The notes beneath the pieces are model-generated. The model made no database searches, was not told the origin of the DNA, and saw only the letters and a list, made by a program, of their open reading frames with translations. From NCBI RefSeq assembly GCF_964204645.1, contig NC_134028.1:18510153-18574152 (forward strand): a stretch of 64,000 nt of DNA, given 5' to 3'. Source of the DNA: Tubulanus polymorphus (Eukaryota; Nemertea; Palaeonemertea; Tubulaniformes; Tubulanidae). Position numbers and translations under genes: made by a program. Shown here piece by piece: positions 22,281-35,100 of this stretch (positions are counted from its first letter, which is position 1; every line of letters begins with the position of its first letter).

Positions 22281-23617
22281 GAACAAAGAACTAGGTGATT
22301 CCAATTCCATGCGAGGAGATGCTTAATGTCAGTGCTAACAACAATCAAATATCAAGATGTCAAGAAAAGTTAAAACATGTTGATATTTTCATCCAAAAAA
22401 ATTTGTCCACCTACAAAATGATAAAATACCCAATGAAATGTCTAGTGAAATGACTAGGAGCAGTGAGCATTTGTCAGATATGAGGTCAGAAATGCGCACC
22501 TGCTTACATTAAAGGCCGACTTTGAGTATAAAAGGCCCATCTGTCAGACATGGCAGTATCTCTGAACCCATGGCGCAGTCAAGAGCTCCAGCCATTGAGA
22601 CTGGTATTTCCCTCATATCTCTGTCAGTTAACCGATTCGGACCCTCATTTTTGTCAGGGATATGTGTAGACATGTAATATAGTCATATCTATGGCTTGAA
22701 ATTTAGTTGAAGCCCTCCTTCATGCATAAATAAGCAATTTACTTATTAGAGCATTCTTCAAATTTTCAAATCTTTGAATGACAAGCTGGGAGGAGTTATC
22801 CATCTCACCACATAGAGCACCTGTAGTCATAAACCTATATAAACAAAACAGTTGCAGCTCTCTTTTGGGGATTAGAATACTTTTATACTTGTATCAAACT
22901 GAAAATTTATATATCATCTAAACTCCTTATCAGTAACAATGTGTGAAAATTTCATCAAAATCGAAACAAAAATTGAATAAATTGAAAATACAGATTTTAA
23001 GTTCAAATCATTATTACTGGCGGAATTCTCATCAAAAAACATCTACGAAGTCAGTGAATTTGAATTCAGAAGATTACTATGATCAAAATGATATCAAACA
23101 TAAAGGAAAATTTTTTTTTTTTTATTTGTCACTGTAATACTGTGTGATTGATGCTGGTGTGAGCCAGATTTGTTCCAGTTAACATTATAAACAAACTACC
23201 GCTTGCTAGTTGATAGTGGGATGTGGCCAGTACTGCAAATCTCAAGTACCAACCGGTGGGTATTTGGACCTTCCTTTAAGTCGGCCTTTAATGATAACAG
23301 TGAGCATTTGAAAAAACCTTATAAGATATTTTATTTGATTGGATTTGCTCCTTAATGATGAAAGGGGTCGGTATACACTCATGAATGTTTGGAATAACCT
23401 TAGTGTAAAGAACTAAAGAAGATGACAGCTCTAGTAAACTACAATGAAATAAGTCTATATGGTTCAACAATATGTCTACACAAATTTGTATCCATTTTAA
23501 TAGGCTACTTCAAAGGTATAATCTGATTACCACAAGTTACCCACTACCATGTACATGGTAGGCTAACATCTTGTCTGAACTGGGGTCACCACAAAGGGGG
23601 CATCACCTACAGAGTTT
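22281..23617. other. No gene recognised
   Basis: AT-rich sequence; I looked for further exons of the minus-strand BRCT gene and found none that I could support. There is a poly-T run at 23108-23121. Confidence 0.45.
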
Positions 23618-23650
23618 CTACAAGGGTAAGCACATCAAATTGACACATAC

Positions 23651-24229
23651 CAGGATATGTTTGCGAGGTGCTGATTCTAGAGATTGTTGCAATGAAGTAT
23701 CTTCCTCATCATCACTTGCTACGTAATCACTGTCATCATCTTCTTGCGCTGTATATAACTGGTTTGTATGTTCACGTTTCCAAACACCACCAATATCTTC
23801 TTCTGTCTGCTCTTCAGAAATGACAGCTTGATCCTTTACAGGTGGTAGTGCCTTCAATTCATATGCATCACAAGGCAATAATTCATTTGTCCGTAGGCAT
23901 TCACTCAACCACATACATTGAACAACTTTGACACTTTGGGCTGGAGTGGATTTTAGTATTTTGCAAATCTTTTCCCAGTTAAATTTTTCATCAACAATCA
24001 AATGTGTAACAGTTGAGCCTAGTGTATCACTACAACGACCACAGTGTTTCTTTATTTGTTGACCAAACAATTCTCGTCTAGATTTACTGAGGCTCCCAGC
24101 TGGCAACAGGTAGAAACAGTAGTCTTGTAACAGTCCTCTTGATTCAGGAGTGGGTGTCAACTTTATACGTTTGCAGTCAGAGGATGCCATCGCATCAGAG
24201 TCTAATTGCTTTGTTATAATGGTCGTCAC
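23651..24229 (-). CDS. POLL: DNA polymerase lambda-like gene, N-terminal BRCT exon
   Basis: An internal exon read leftwards: acceptor ttttag at 24235-24230, donor CTG|GTATGT with the exon ending at 23651. The first plausible ATG is at 24190, so the exon begins with a few bases of 5'UTR and an upstream non-coding exon must exist. The coding part is 180 residues: a lysine-containing lead, then a BRCT domain (LPAGSLSKSRRELFGQQI, VTHLIVDEKFNWEKICKIL, VKVVQCMWLSECLRTNELL), then an acidic Ser/Asp/Glu linker (EEDIGGVW, DDDSDYVASDDEED). DNA polymerase lambda has exactly this order, using BRCT to bind the XRCC4/Ku/ligase IV end-joining complex. The 8-kDa and polymerase domains are not in the window's left part as far as I can see. 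A polymerase mu/TdT or other BRCT protein is the alternative. Confidence 0.75.
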
Positions 24230-24235
24230 CTAAAA

Positions 24236-25200
24236 TTATAATAGTCGTGAAATTGAATGTATAATTGTGAACTCAAAGTGCATTGATACAAATGAGGTGA
24301 AAAGAATGAAAACCACAAATTGGTAGTACAAATACATTGCATTCTATATTATTGCTATATCATCCTATAAGCAGTACCCAGGGATGAAAAGAGAGGCGTT
24401 TAAAAATAGCGAAAAATTTTGAAATAAAGTATTAGAGGCTAACTAGCAGCTGCAAGCACCGAAGGTGCGAAGCCCCAAAAGGGGGGAGTGGGAGCCCCCC
24501 AAGAAAATTTTGAAATTTTAAGGAGTCGATGGTGCATCTGAAGCCCATTTTCCAATGACAAAATATACTGCAGCCATATGGTTGATCATTCGTTGTTTAT
24601 GTCTTGAGTACACGAAAAGAATGGCTCCGACGATATCCAAATCACTATAACATGTTCATAGTTAAAAGAACTTGTCAATAAAAAAGAGTCGCAAGAGGAG
24701 CCCCTATCTATAACTTTCCAATCTATCACTCAAGCGAAGCTTATTGCTCCTGAATAAAAACAAGGACTACTTTTAATGAGCACGTAGGCTATGCTTTGTT
24801 GAATGAATTAAAGCGTGCGACTACATATTCTAAATATAGATTTCCCCCGCGGCACTATTGCATGTATATATATTATTGATGTGCACAGTGGTTCTAGATA
24901 ACAGCGGTGTTTCGCAATGATGTTGTAAAAAAAGATTTCAGAGATCGTAGCACCGGTTTTATGAGAGGCTTTTACGGTCTGTTCTTTAAACACGCTACGA
25001 TCTAACATCAACTTTTCCCCAAGACCCTAACCCCCCCACCCCCTATCATTTTCTCAACGGACCTACATCGATCTCAAGAATGATAACAAAGGTCCAATGG
25101 CCCTGTGGCTCACCATTAAACAATTGAGTGCACATATATTGTCAAAAATATTATACTAAATATAAATTAATTTGGATTGAAGATGTATGAAGCTTACAAT
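24236..25200. other. No gene recognised
   Basis: Upstream intron or promoter side of the BRCT exon; contains G/C-rich text at 24460-24510 (cgaaggtgcgaagcccc, gggagccccccaag) suggestive of a repeat end, but no coding sequence. Confidence 0.4.
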
Positions 25201-25202
25201 AT

Positions 25203-25390
25203 GCACCGGCGGATGTGTGAGAGTGCTGTGTATACTATCATTGCCGAGTCACTGTGCCATATTTAGCCTCGTTCAGGTGATTACTAACACACACAGCCAT
25301 ATACTGTAACCTATATTCGCACATGCGGCTGACTGCTGACACGCGTATATACAAATGCACTAGCAAGCAGTATTAGATTGACCGCAATTT
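25203..25390. repeat. Copy of the MITE interior repeat
   Basis: ggcggatgtgtgagagtgctgtgtatactatcat and the following 150 bases match 27864-28050, which is inside the MITE at 27685-28309. The MITE's termini are absent here. Confidence 0.7.
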
Positions 25391-25688
25391 CACAAGTCAG
25401 AATACATCCATCCACAAAATGTCAAACATATACAAAAATACAAACATATACAGACCTTTTTTTCTAGAAATCAAAACAAATACCGGCTATGATTTAAATT
25501 CCTAAACGCTAAATAGATGTAATAATGAATTATTCTCGAGAATAAGCTATTAAGCAGCGAGTAAAACGACGTTTCGTCCTCCACGAAACCAAGTTTTCAT
25601 TTTACCGCTACCCAACCGCCATCATTTCTCGCTGCTTTGCGAAATATACACGTGTTTAACGAGTAGAAGATTTTTTTGACTCCCGATA

Positions 25689-26061
25689 ATGCAGGACCCT
25701 GATAGAGTGTCCGCTGACCGACCAGAAGGTCCTAGCCCCGGTACAAGTGGTACAGGAAAGGGGGCAGTTCACGGAAATCCATCTCGCAGCCGATCACGGA
25801 GATCGCGATCATCTCCGGAAGTCGAGCTTTCGGATGCTTTCTCCGCCGGAGGGTCAGATTTTGACTATGAATCCGATGCGTAAAGTGATAATGACTTGCG
25901 TTCAACAGTTCAATCGGCATGTTCTAATAAACGGGTTCGTAGGGCCAGTTTAAGCCCTAGTTTCAGTTCGTCGCCAGAATCGTACGATAAAACGAAACGT
26001 AAGACTAAGAGACACAGATTGAGCCGCAAACGTTCTGCCTCATCTGGGGCACAATCAGTTA
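25689..26061 (+). pseudogene. RS-rich ORF of unknown element, N-terminal part
   Basis: Starts with ATG and encodes a Ser/Arg-rich protein (SRSRRSRSSPEVELSDAF, then an acidic DFDYESDA) with one in-frame TAA at 25881; the frame continues with SDNDLRSTVQSACSNKRVRRASLSPSFSSS and a basic Lys/Arg stretch. It resembles low-complexity gag/ORF1 proteins of retroelements but has no diagnostic motif. At about 26062 it runs in frame into a reverse transcriptase fragment that starts mid-domain, so the junction looks like a 5'-truncated insertion. Confidence 0.5.
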
Positions 26062-27330
26062 AATCATCTGTTCTTGAGATTTCTTGTGGAGTACCTCAAG
26101 GTTCTATCCTCGGGCCATTATTATTCCTCGTCTATATCAATGACTTGTACATTTCAACACCTAACTTAGACTTAGTTCTTTTCGCGGACGACACTTCAGG
26201 GTTGGCGTATGACAGGGACATAAATTCTCTTCTAACAAAAGTTAATAAGGATTTAGACTCTCTTCACGATTGGTTACTTGCTAATATACTATCTCTCAAC
26301 ATGAAAAAAACAAAATTTATCCTATTCCACTCTAGTCAAGCCTTTCATTAGTAATGCATTGAGAAATCCCCTAAAACTGTTTATTAAAGGTAAAGAGATG
26401 AGTAGAGTAGATCACATTAATTTTTTAGGCATTATTTTATAAGAAAACCTTAACTGGAAACCCCACATAGCAAAAAGTTCACAAACGAATTTCACAAGGC
26501 CTGGGTATCATCTATAAATGCAGTCAAATTCTAAATCAAAAATCACCTCATCCTCATCTACAATGCACTTGTCCTTCCTCACTTAAACTATGGTATATTA
26601 TCATGGGGTCACTCACCACACACGCAAAAATGTCTTTTACTTCAAAAACAAATAACTCGAATTATTACTAAGTCTAACTTTACTGCCCACTCTGAACCAC
26701 TCTTCAAACAACTTAATCTTCTCAAAATAAATGATCTCTACACACTTAAAGCCACTCTTTTCATCTATGACACACTCAAAAACAACCCTCCAAAATACTT
26801 CAAAAACTTTTATACTGCAGATCTTCTCTCAACAAATTATCTAATCATTAAAAGCATTCACCTTGACCACAACTATTCTTCACTTACAAACCCACATTTA
26901 AAAAAAACAAAATCACCGAAAGAATATCTTACTAATATATGGAGAACATTACCAATTAGTAACGTTATCGACCTTCTAAGTAAATCATCCGTTAAATGTA
27001 TGTTAAAAACCTATCTCATCTCCACTTATAGTAACCTAACTGTTTGCAATAATATTAACTGTTATAACTGTTATTTAAGATTATTGAATCCCCAAACCGT
27101 ATAATTAATAATCAATCACATGATAATTACGCATCCACATTCTGCTGAGTCATTTTGTTAATCATATTTGTATAATTTGTGTATATTTTTGTTACGGTAC
27201 TTTGTTTGATTTTTTTGTATGGGTGCTAGCGTTAAGCGGCCTTTCTGGCTTTGCTAGGCCTGTGTAGATTGTATATATGTTTACATATTGTATTCTATGC
27301 AAATAAATCTATTGAATTGAATTGAACTGG
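26062..27330 (+). pseudogene. Jockey-like non-LTR RT fragment
   Basis: Begins at the RT palm: SCGVPQGSILGPLLFLVYINDLY, then LDLVLFADDTSG (catalytic FADD), DWLLANILSLNMKKTKF, and after stops and frameshifts GIIL, ITRIITKSNFTAHSEPLFKQLNLLKI and a C-terminal Lys-rich tail to about 27100. A 3'UTR with AATAAA leads to a TTGAA-repeat tail at about 27310-27326. The 5' two thirds (endonuclease, fingers) are missing. Inactive. Confidence 0.85.
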
Positions 27331-27684
27331 ATTCAACAGCATCATGCCTTATCTCACTGAGCTACCAAGGCCGCTCGATTGAATTCCGAAAAACTACAGC
27401 AGCGGCAAATAACCATTGCAATGTTGCAATTTACGACAAACATCGTGTAAATTAAATCACTGTTGCGGTGTTCAACGCAAGGAAAAGATAAGAGTTATTT
27501 TTCCCAGCGCGCATTACAAAGCGAGTCTGCCGAGTTGCGTAAGGGAATGGTACCGCCTCATGAGTGAGCAGGTCCTTATTGGTGATATCATATCATGGTG
27601 GTAGCCTACCATTTACCCTTTACCGTTTCGTGTCATCATGAAATGGTTTTAACTTAAGCAAAGGCGTTCCCGCGCAATTACATA

Positions 27685-28309
27685 CCGTATTTTCCGGCCA
27701 ATAAGCTGACTCGGCCAATAAGCCGAGGGCAGTTTTTTAGCCTAAAATACATGGATTTCATAAAGCTTCGCCCAATAAGCCGAGGCCCTTCATCAGAGAT
27801 TTTAATTCACTGATTTGTCAATTAGTTCGTCTTAATTGACGATTTAAGAGGCTGACAGTAGCGCCCGCCGATGTGTGAGAGTGCTGTGTATACTATCATC
27901 GCCGAGTGACTGTGCTATATATAGACTCACTCAGCTGATTACTATACACACAGCCATACACGCAGTACGCGGCTCACTGCTGATTTGCATATATACTAAT
28001 GTATGAACTGACACGTGGTAGTACGATGAACTCGCGCGTTATATAAATGTATACCATTGCCGCTGTGCGGTGATGGAACAATCAAAGTAAAAATAAAATA
28101 GTTCAAAATAGATTATAATTGGTAGTAAATAATGACCTCAAATAAATATCGACCACTTTTCTTGATTTTGACGATCATTGAGAGCATTAGAGTGGCATAG
28201 ATCAGGAAGTGATTTTTTATGTCAGATCGTATCCGCCCAATAAGCCGATCACGATATTTTGGGTAAAAATCTGAGGCTAGAAAATCGGCTTATTGGCCGG
28301 AAAATACGG
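27685..28309. mobile_element. MITE with long TIRs, TA-flanked
   Basis: Inverted ends CCGTATTTTCCGGCCAATAA at 27685 and its complement ending at 28309, flanked on both sides by TA (27683-27684, 28310-28311). Each terminus carries extra subterminal copies of AATAAGCCGA in both orientations. The interior (27864-28080) is the repeat also found at 25203. A Tc1/mariner or pogo affiliation is suggested by TA; no transposase. Confidence 0.8.
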
Positions 28310-28900
28310 TAACTTACGGGTTTCAGTCACAAGTAGGCCTGCCGTTCCACTGCTTTAGAAATAAGTATTCTGACACTGAAAATTAATCTTAATTAATCGC
28401 ATGGCTACTGATAGTTGGAATAACAGTGATATTCAAACACTATGTCAATGTCAATGCGGACATATCACTACGCGATTGTTTAACCCGCTCTCATCTACCA
28501 GATAACTAACGAGTAAAATGCGATAGAATAACTTTTTAGACAATTAAATCAGAAATCTGGCGACGCCATGTTGTGGGGAATGATTGAAACATTATTTTAA
28601 GTTGTTTTCAACTGTTTCTATTGATTTACATGAACGGGGTGACAATTTGAAGTTACTATGAAAATGAGAAAAGTCGGCACTATTATTTCGTACTACTATT
28701 TTCGTCCCATTTTACTAGCATTGGCATGACGTCATAGACGTCAACCAATGCTAAAAATAAAGCCGCACAGTGCAGCCAACATTACAAAACTTCAGTGACT
28801 AAAACACAAACATTATTCCTTGAGTGTAGAATCACTCAATTTATGAAAGAAAATACATTTCGTTGAAAAAATTTCCAAAAAGCAGAGAATTTGCGTAAAA
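28310..28900. other. No gene recognised
   Basis: AT-rich spacer. Nothing identifiable. Confidence 0.4.
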
Positions 28901-28999
28901 TTAGCATTGAATTCGTGTCAGATTTATACTGCTATGCCATGGTTAAAAGCTGCTGTGCATTTTACTGCAGTAACTCACAGAATCCTTCCCAGCTTTTAT

Positions 29000-30104
29000 A
29001 GAATACTGAAAAATGAATGTAGCAAATCGGAGTTTAGAATCCAAAATGGATCAAGTTCTCAAAGAAATGAAGGGGTTGGTGTTCAGATATCTCAGATGGA
29101 GACAAGATTGCATCAAGTGGAAAGAGAATTAGATGTCTAAAAAGATTTTTTTAAATGTCATCAACCCGAACATTTTATCAGAGAGTGGCTGGAGTGGAGG
29201 AGTTATCCGTCGACACCAAATCCTACTACACCACCAACATATCGATGTTTTAAATGTGGGAAGATCGGGACACACTGTAATAGAGACTGCCCAGGCAAAC
29301 TGTTTAGTCGTCTAGTGGAAGGATCGGGAAACCGTCCAAGGGCCATGGAGAGGGACAACCATGCCCCCAGCAGCGACGTCCAAAACCAAGACCGTAAACA
29401 AACAGCAACTCCTAAAGGGAATACAGGGGCCTGCCAGTGAAGTTGTGGTGGGCATGAATGGCTGTCAGTGTACGTCACTCATACATTTATGAACTCCTAA
29501 AGGGAATACAGGGGCCTGCCAGAGAAGTTGTGGTGGGCATGAATGGCCGTCAGTGTGCGTCACTCATCTATTTATGGAGGTATGATCTCGACGGTTTCTG
29601 GGCAATTTGCTGTTATGAGTTGGAAATTCAAGTTAAAGGAAGGAGGAGTCAATGGAGGTCACGACTGCGGGAGAACATCGGTTGCCGAACTTGGGGTTCA
29701 CTGAAGTTGAAGTTAATTTTGGGCAGCAGAGTAACTGGGTATTGTGTCTTGTAGTACCCACCACGCATGACCAACGCAGCGTTCCTGTTATAATCAGGAC
29801 TAATCTTTTGAGGCAGTTGAGGGCCCATCATGGTGAATTATTTCTGTGGAAGACTCATATGGATCTGTTGTGTAGTCTGGAGGAAGCAGTGGTCAACCCA
29901 TCCGAAGCTTTTGAAGTTCCATGGTCTGAGAAAGTTGTAAGATGGATCCTCCGAAGTCCAATCAGTGAAAATGGTAGTGTGATGACCACCCAAGATTGGG
30001 TAACTTTGCCCAGAAATCTAATAGTTGCGCCATCTGTATTGTCGGTACACAAAGACAAGTATAATTGGATTACAGTTCTGTGGCACCATACAAGTAATGT
30101 GGCA
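29000..30104 (+). pseudogene. Gypsy-type gag/protease remnant
   Basis: Shows two zinc-knuckle-like motifs: FKCHQPEHFIREW (final Cys lost) and CFKCGKIGTHCNRDC (about 29245-29290, with one extra residue between Cys2 and His). The protease region follows with EVVVGMNG repeated, and then LGFTEVEVNFG ... VPVIIRTNLLRQL, the post-active-site flap region of retroviral-type proteases in invertebrate Gypsy elements. Frames change several times. It is cut off at about 30105 by the L2 copy. Inactive. Confidence 0.6.
29407..29576 (+). repeat. Tandem duplication of 85 bp
   Basis: 29407-29491 and 29492-29576 are tandem copies (aactcctaaagggaatacag to cactcat) differing at a few bases. It duplicates the protease N-terminal VVVGMNG segment; 85 is not divisible by three so it shifts the frame. 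Confidence 0.85.
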
Positions 30105-30840
30105 CCATACACGTAATCTCGGCGTCATTTTTTATCAGAACATGTCCATGGTAAAACATGTAAACCACTTATGCTCTGTAGCTTTCTATCACCTTAGAAA
30201 CATTAGTAAGATCAGACAGTTTTTGAATCAAGGAATTGCTGAACGCCTTATTCACGCTTTTGTGACAACTCGCCTTGACTATTGCAACTCTTTACTCTTT
30301 GGCCTCCTTGACAACATTCTAGATAAATTACATGTTCAAAATTCTGCTGCCCGGATCCTGACTCGAAACTCTTTTGTCACATTTTGTCACATAACACCGA
30401 TTCTATATGATCCGCATTGGCTTCCAATCAAATACCGCATCCAATTTAAAATCTTGATTCTTACTTATAAATCCTTGAATGGTCAGGCCCCACAATATTT
30501 GAAATCATTAGTGCAATACAAGGCATCCTCTAGAGTGTTAAGATCAAACAGTCAATCACTTCTAGTCATCCCTCGTGTCAATCTAGTCTCTGCGGGTCAC
30601 AGGGCCTTTTTTTACTCCGCCCCACTACTTCGGAACTCCTTACCAGATGCAATTAAATCTAGTCCTTCTAATGACGTTTTTAAATCGCAACTTAAAACCC
30701 ATTTGTTCACTAAAGCTTTTAACTAATGATGTAAATTGTTTTTTCTATCTTTATGTTTTATATTTGTGTTTCTATATTGTAAAGCCAATGAGAATATTTT
30801 ATATGGATTTTAGGCTCAATAAATTATTATTATTATTACA
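30105..30840 (+). pseudogene. L2 non-LTR element, 3' end
   Basis: One open frame to 30724 encodes the C-terminal part of L2 ORF2: RNLGVIFYQNMSM, AFYHLRNISKIRQF, LDYCNSLLFGL, HWLPIKYRIQFKILILTYKSLNG and LLRNSLPDAIKSSPS, ending KTHLFTKAF. Then a short 3'UTR with AATAAA and an (ATT)n tail at 30825-30838. It is more intact than the 5.5-9 kb copy (no stop in 200 codons), thus younger, but strongly 5'-truncated with no RT palm. It inserted into the Gypsy-type remnant. Confidence 0.9.
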
Positions 30841-32160
30841 AGAACCAGATAACCCACTTGAGAATCAAAAGTGAGTTCAGTGCACTCTAGTAATCCTAAG
30901 GCATCATAGTACATTTTTTAAATGGTAAGTACATTTTTTTAAATGGTAAGAACAATATTAGTTCAACCAAAGTACAATAGGTGTCACTAGCTGTTCAAAG
31001 GATAATGGTTATTGTCAATTTCTATGCAAAAAGCAGATAACCCACAATTTCAAGACGGTCGCGCCCATGAAAAGGTCTTGCTCAGCAGCAAGATCTTTGT
31101 CCTTTAAGGATGTTTTAAAGAGCATATGCCATCAAAATATAATATTGTGTAAAATTCATTTTCAAATGTGATGTATTCACAAATCTCAAATATGGAACTG
31201 GTTTGAATTTTAGTTCAGCCATTACTGAGAAATATGACTTTTAAATCGGCGATTTATGCACGTGCTCACTGTTATTGTTTATCTTAGCAGGTGCATGTTT
31301 CTGACGTAATCTCTGACAAACGCTCGCGGCTTCCAGTCATTTCACTCGACATTTCATGCAATATTTTATCGTTTTGGTAGTGATATGAATTAATAAACTG
31401 TTACCATTGTATAGTGTTGCTACCGTTGTATATGACATGATAATCGTATATAAGTGAGTAGCGCTGTAGGTCAGTGAATACGGTGAACAAATGGTGTTTA
31501 TTTTATCATATATTATACATAGGCTACGCATACTAGTGCTTGTGTTGATTGTCATAGTTAACATCATAAATAGCGCCACCCGCGGGTTGAATATGAACTA
31601 TACGCACAGAGTGAAGAATAAATAGATGACTATTCCGCTAAATATTACGGCTAATTCCTGCTCCTTTTTTCAATAAGTAACATCTCAGGTCGTTATAGTT
31701 TCTTCTGGTTAAGAAATCACGGAAAGTACAATTTTGATGGCATTTGCCCTTTAAGGGAGATTGAGAGAGGTAAGTTCAGTAGTTATATTCTCTATAATAC
31801 ACAGATTACTTTGACTGACCATAAAACATCCAAAATATAGATATAAGGGCCATTTTGTGTAGTTCAGATGCGGGTTATTGGGTTATTGCAGGTAGAGTTT
31901 ATAAGTTCAGGATTTATTGTTTTATTTTATTAAATAAAAAGAAATCCTCGGGTTAATTAAATACATACAGGTAGCAGAAATTGTTGAGAGGCCTTTCTGC
32001 AATGTAAATGTCAATGGCACGAGGGTGTACAGCACCCACTTTTTTGAAAATCCATAAGTATTGGCATGTCTATATCATGTTAAACATAGAGGTGCTCTGC
32101 ACTGATAAAAAAACTACATAAAACTACAAAACTAAATGCTCCGCAATTTCCTCATATACA
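30841..32160. other. No gene recognised
   Basis: AT-rich sequence with an imperfect short repeat (acattttttaaatggtaag twice at 30915-30950). No supported coding sequence. Confidence 0.4.
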
Positions 32161-32164
32161 GAAG

Positions 32165-35100
32165 ATGGTGGCAAGCCTGAAGCCTGATGAAAACAGCAGT
32201 GCTAACGAAGATGACACATCTGTTGATTTGAGGGTGGTGATGTTTACAAGCCAAGTAGCGATGAAATGGACACACAAAGTTCAAGTGAAGCTGGAGAGGA
32301 AAATCAGGACGAAAATAATAACCTTGGTAAGAACGTGCAACCAAATTGCTCTTAGAAAATCAAATATTATCCAATTTACAGCAACAGAGAAACCTGTTGT
32401 ATCTGATCATTTGACTAAGTAAGGCTTCAGGCAGGTGTGGAAAATAAAAGGCTGTCATGGCATTTCACCATTATCAGACCTGAAGCTTGATCTTTACAGG
32501 ATCATAAGCAAGTGCTGAGTGTCTGGAGTAAACTAGAAAAAAAAATGAAACTGACTTTGTCTTCTCAGAATGCTTAATATCATAGGATATTTGAGTAAAT
32601 ACGCGTAAAATATGTGTAAATAGAAAAAGGCTATAGAAAATATGAGTAATATAGTAAATATAGTAAATATGAGTAAATATGTACACTTTAAAATAAAATT
32701 AAAATAGCAAGTAAATAGCTAGACAATATCAGGTTGCAGAACAGACAAGTGGAACAAAGAAAATGTCAGATCTTGTTTTGAATATCAGATTGCTTTTATA
32801 CATGTATGTAGCTACCAAATGTTCGGTTTATCTTTTGCTTCTATACAATGAAGTTAAGATTGAAACCACCATCTTAATTTTGTAGAGGAGTCTCCACAAA
32901 GAGAATCAATTCCTCTGGTTGGTGAATCACCCGCAAGAGGTAGACGAAGGAAACGGGATCCGGCTTCATGGAAAAGAAACATAAGGAAGAACAAACGTTT
33001 GAAAGGTGAAGAATATATGGACACTAAGGGTTGCCTCCACAGAGAAATCAGGGAGGGACCACCCTGTAATTGTGCAAAAAAACGTTTCACTAATATTAGT
33101 GCTGAGGTAAGGAAGAACCTCCACGATCAGCTTTATTACAGCTCACTGATTACTCTGCTCAGAGATTATACTTAGCATCCTGTATTAAATTCTCAAAACC
33201 GAAGAGGCATTATGAAACAAAGAATAAAAAAACAGATGGAAGCAAAAATAGAAATATCACCTTTACCTACAATATAGCTGTAGACAGTGAACATAAACAA
33301 ATGTGTAAAGCAGCATTGCATCTAAGAAAAGCTGAGGCTGCTCAAAGCCAGGTGAAATCTGATTTTGAGGAGTCCAAATCTGATGACGCTATTTGGACTA
33401 TTGCATTTGTGCATTTGATCTTCAACAAGCCTTGCCTACCCCTCATATCAATAACAGTGTAACCTTTTACTCACGTCAACTTTGGACCTACAACTTAGGT
33501 GTGCATGATAGCAAAGGGGCTGTGATGCACATGTGGTCTGAAGAAATAGCGAGTAGAGGGTCATGTAAGGTCTTATCTTCTCTCAATGCATATTTTAGAA
33601 GTGAGCATTTTACTGACGTTGGGAAAAAGAAACACCTCATTGCTTAGTCTGACTCGTGCGGTGGTCAAAACAAAAATAAAAACATTACCTTCTTTTACTA
33701 CCTTGTACATGTGGCCAAGACGTTTGAATCTATTGAACACAAGTTCCCCATCCCTGGCCACACCTTCCTTGGATGTGATAGGGATTTTGGGATGATTGAA
33801 AAGAAAAAGGTTCCTGCTGTCTATAATCCTGAGGGTTGGTACAGTTTGGTTGAGGCTGCTCGAGTAAAAAATCCCTTTAAAGTAATGAGAATGACAAGAA
33901 AGGATTTTGTTGACATAGCCCCAATGCATGAAAAGTTGATTTTCAGACAGAAAGCTACTGATGGAAGTAAAGTGGGGATCCAAAAAGCTTGTTCCGTAAA
34001 AACTAGTGCTGCTCATCCTGGTAAAATATTCATTTCCTACAGTCAAAATCAAACTAATTGTCAGGAAGTTCAAATTGGTACCAGAGGGGGACTTGGTTGC
34101 GTCAAGTTGCCTTTGCTGTACAGTACTAGGAGAGAAATAGCTCCTGCCAAGGTTAAAGACTTAATAATTAGCCATAGGCAAAGTGGTTTACCTTTCTACT
34201 ATCTAGAAGAACGTACAATTATACATGTATTCATTTTGATTTTGACTTGCGTCGTGGCTGCTAGTTTTGGTTTAGATATGTCCAGAAAACTATAAGGGCT
34301 CTGGGAAGCATGACACAAAATTTGATATTGGCTGTGATTTAGCAATTCTTTGTATTTAGCATAAAAATCCATGAAGCCAATTAAACAGTTCCAAAATTCT
34401 CATTTTAGTCCTACCAGCTCATTTTCTTCCTGATGAATGTGGCAATATTTTCCAATAGGCTTAGATTTTGTTCACTGCTCTATCCAATCATTCCAGCCTT
34501 GAATGCAGAGAGGCCTAGATGATGAGACAGCACAAATACTCACCAGAAAGTGACAAACAATGATTTATTGACTTTCTGAAATTGCCATATAATATATTTT
34601 TAGAACAAATAAATGTTGAATATTTTATCATACGGGAATCTCCTACAATTTTGAGATCTCGGAAAAATTTCAACCTCAAACATTCCGAACTGAATATTTA
34701 GTTTAAAAACAGAAAATGTCAAAACTTTATTGGCAATTAACTGTTTTTAAAACGGTTAATTTCCCGTTCTAGAAGATCTAAAAACCTTTTGAGTATGTGG
34801 AATTAAGTGGACACCTTTCACTCCTTTGCTTACCCAGATACCGTAACGTATAGTACCTATATATACATTATTGTTATGGTTTTACGTCAAGAAACAGCGA
34901 TTTTACCAGAGCTTGACTAAGTTATATAATATTTTAAGGTTACCTTAAAATATTAATGTAAGTATCCATCGACGAAGTATGTAACGAAGTTAAAAGAGGG
35001 GCACAGTTATTTATAGTTGCCACAGAAATAGTTCAAATGATTATCCACGACAATAAAGCGTTCCTAATAAAGCTTATTTCAATTAAAAACTTCTAAATTA

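Noticed and set aside
24190-24229. Start of the BRCT protein at 24229
   Set aside because: The codon there is GTG directly behind a splice acceptor (ttttag). The first ATG, 24190, is the credible start.
32580-32690. CRISPR-like or satellite array of gagtaaatat motifs
   Set aside because: Short, irregular AT-rich repetition with no constant spacer; low-complexity drift is sufficient.
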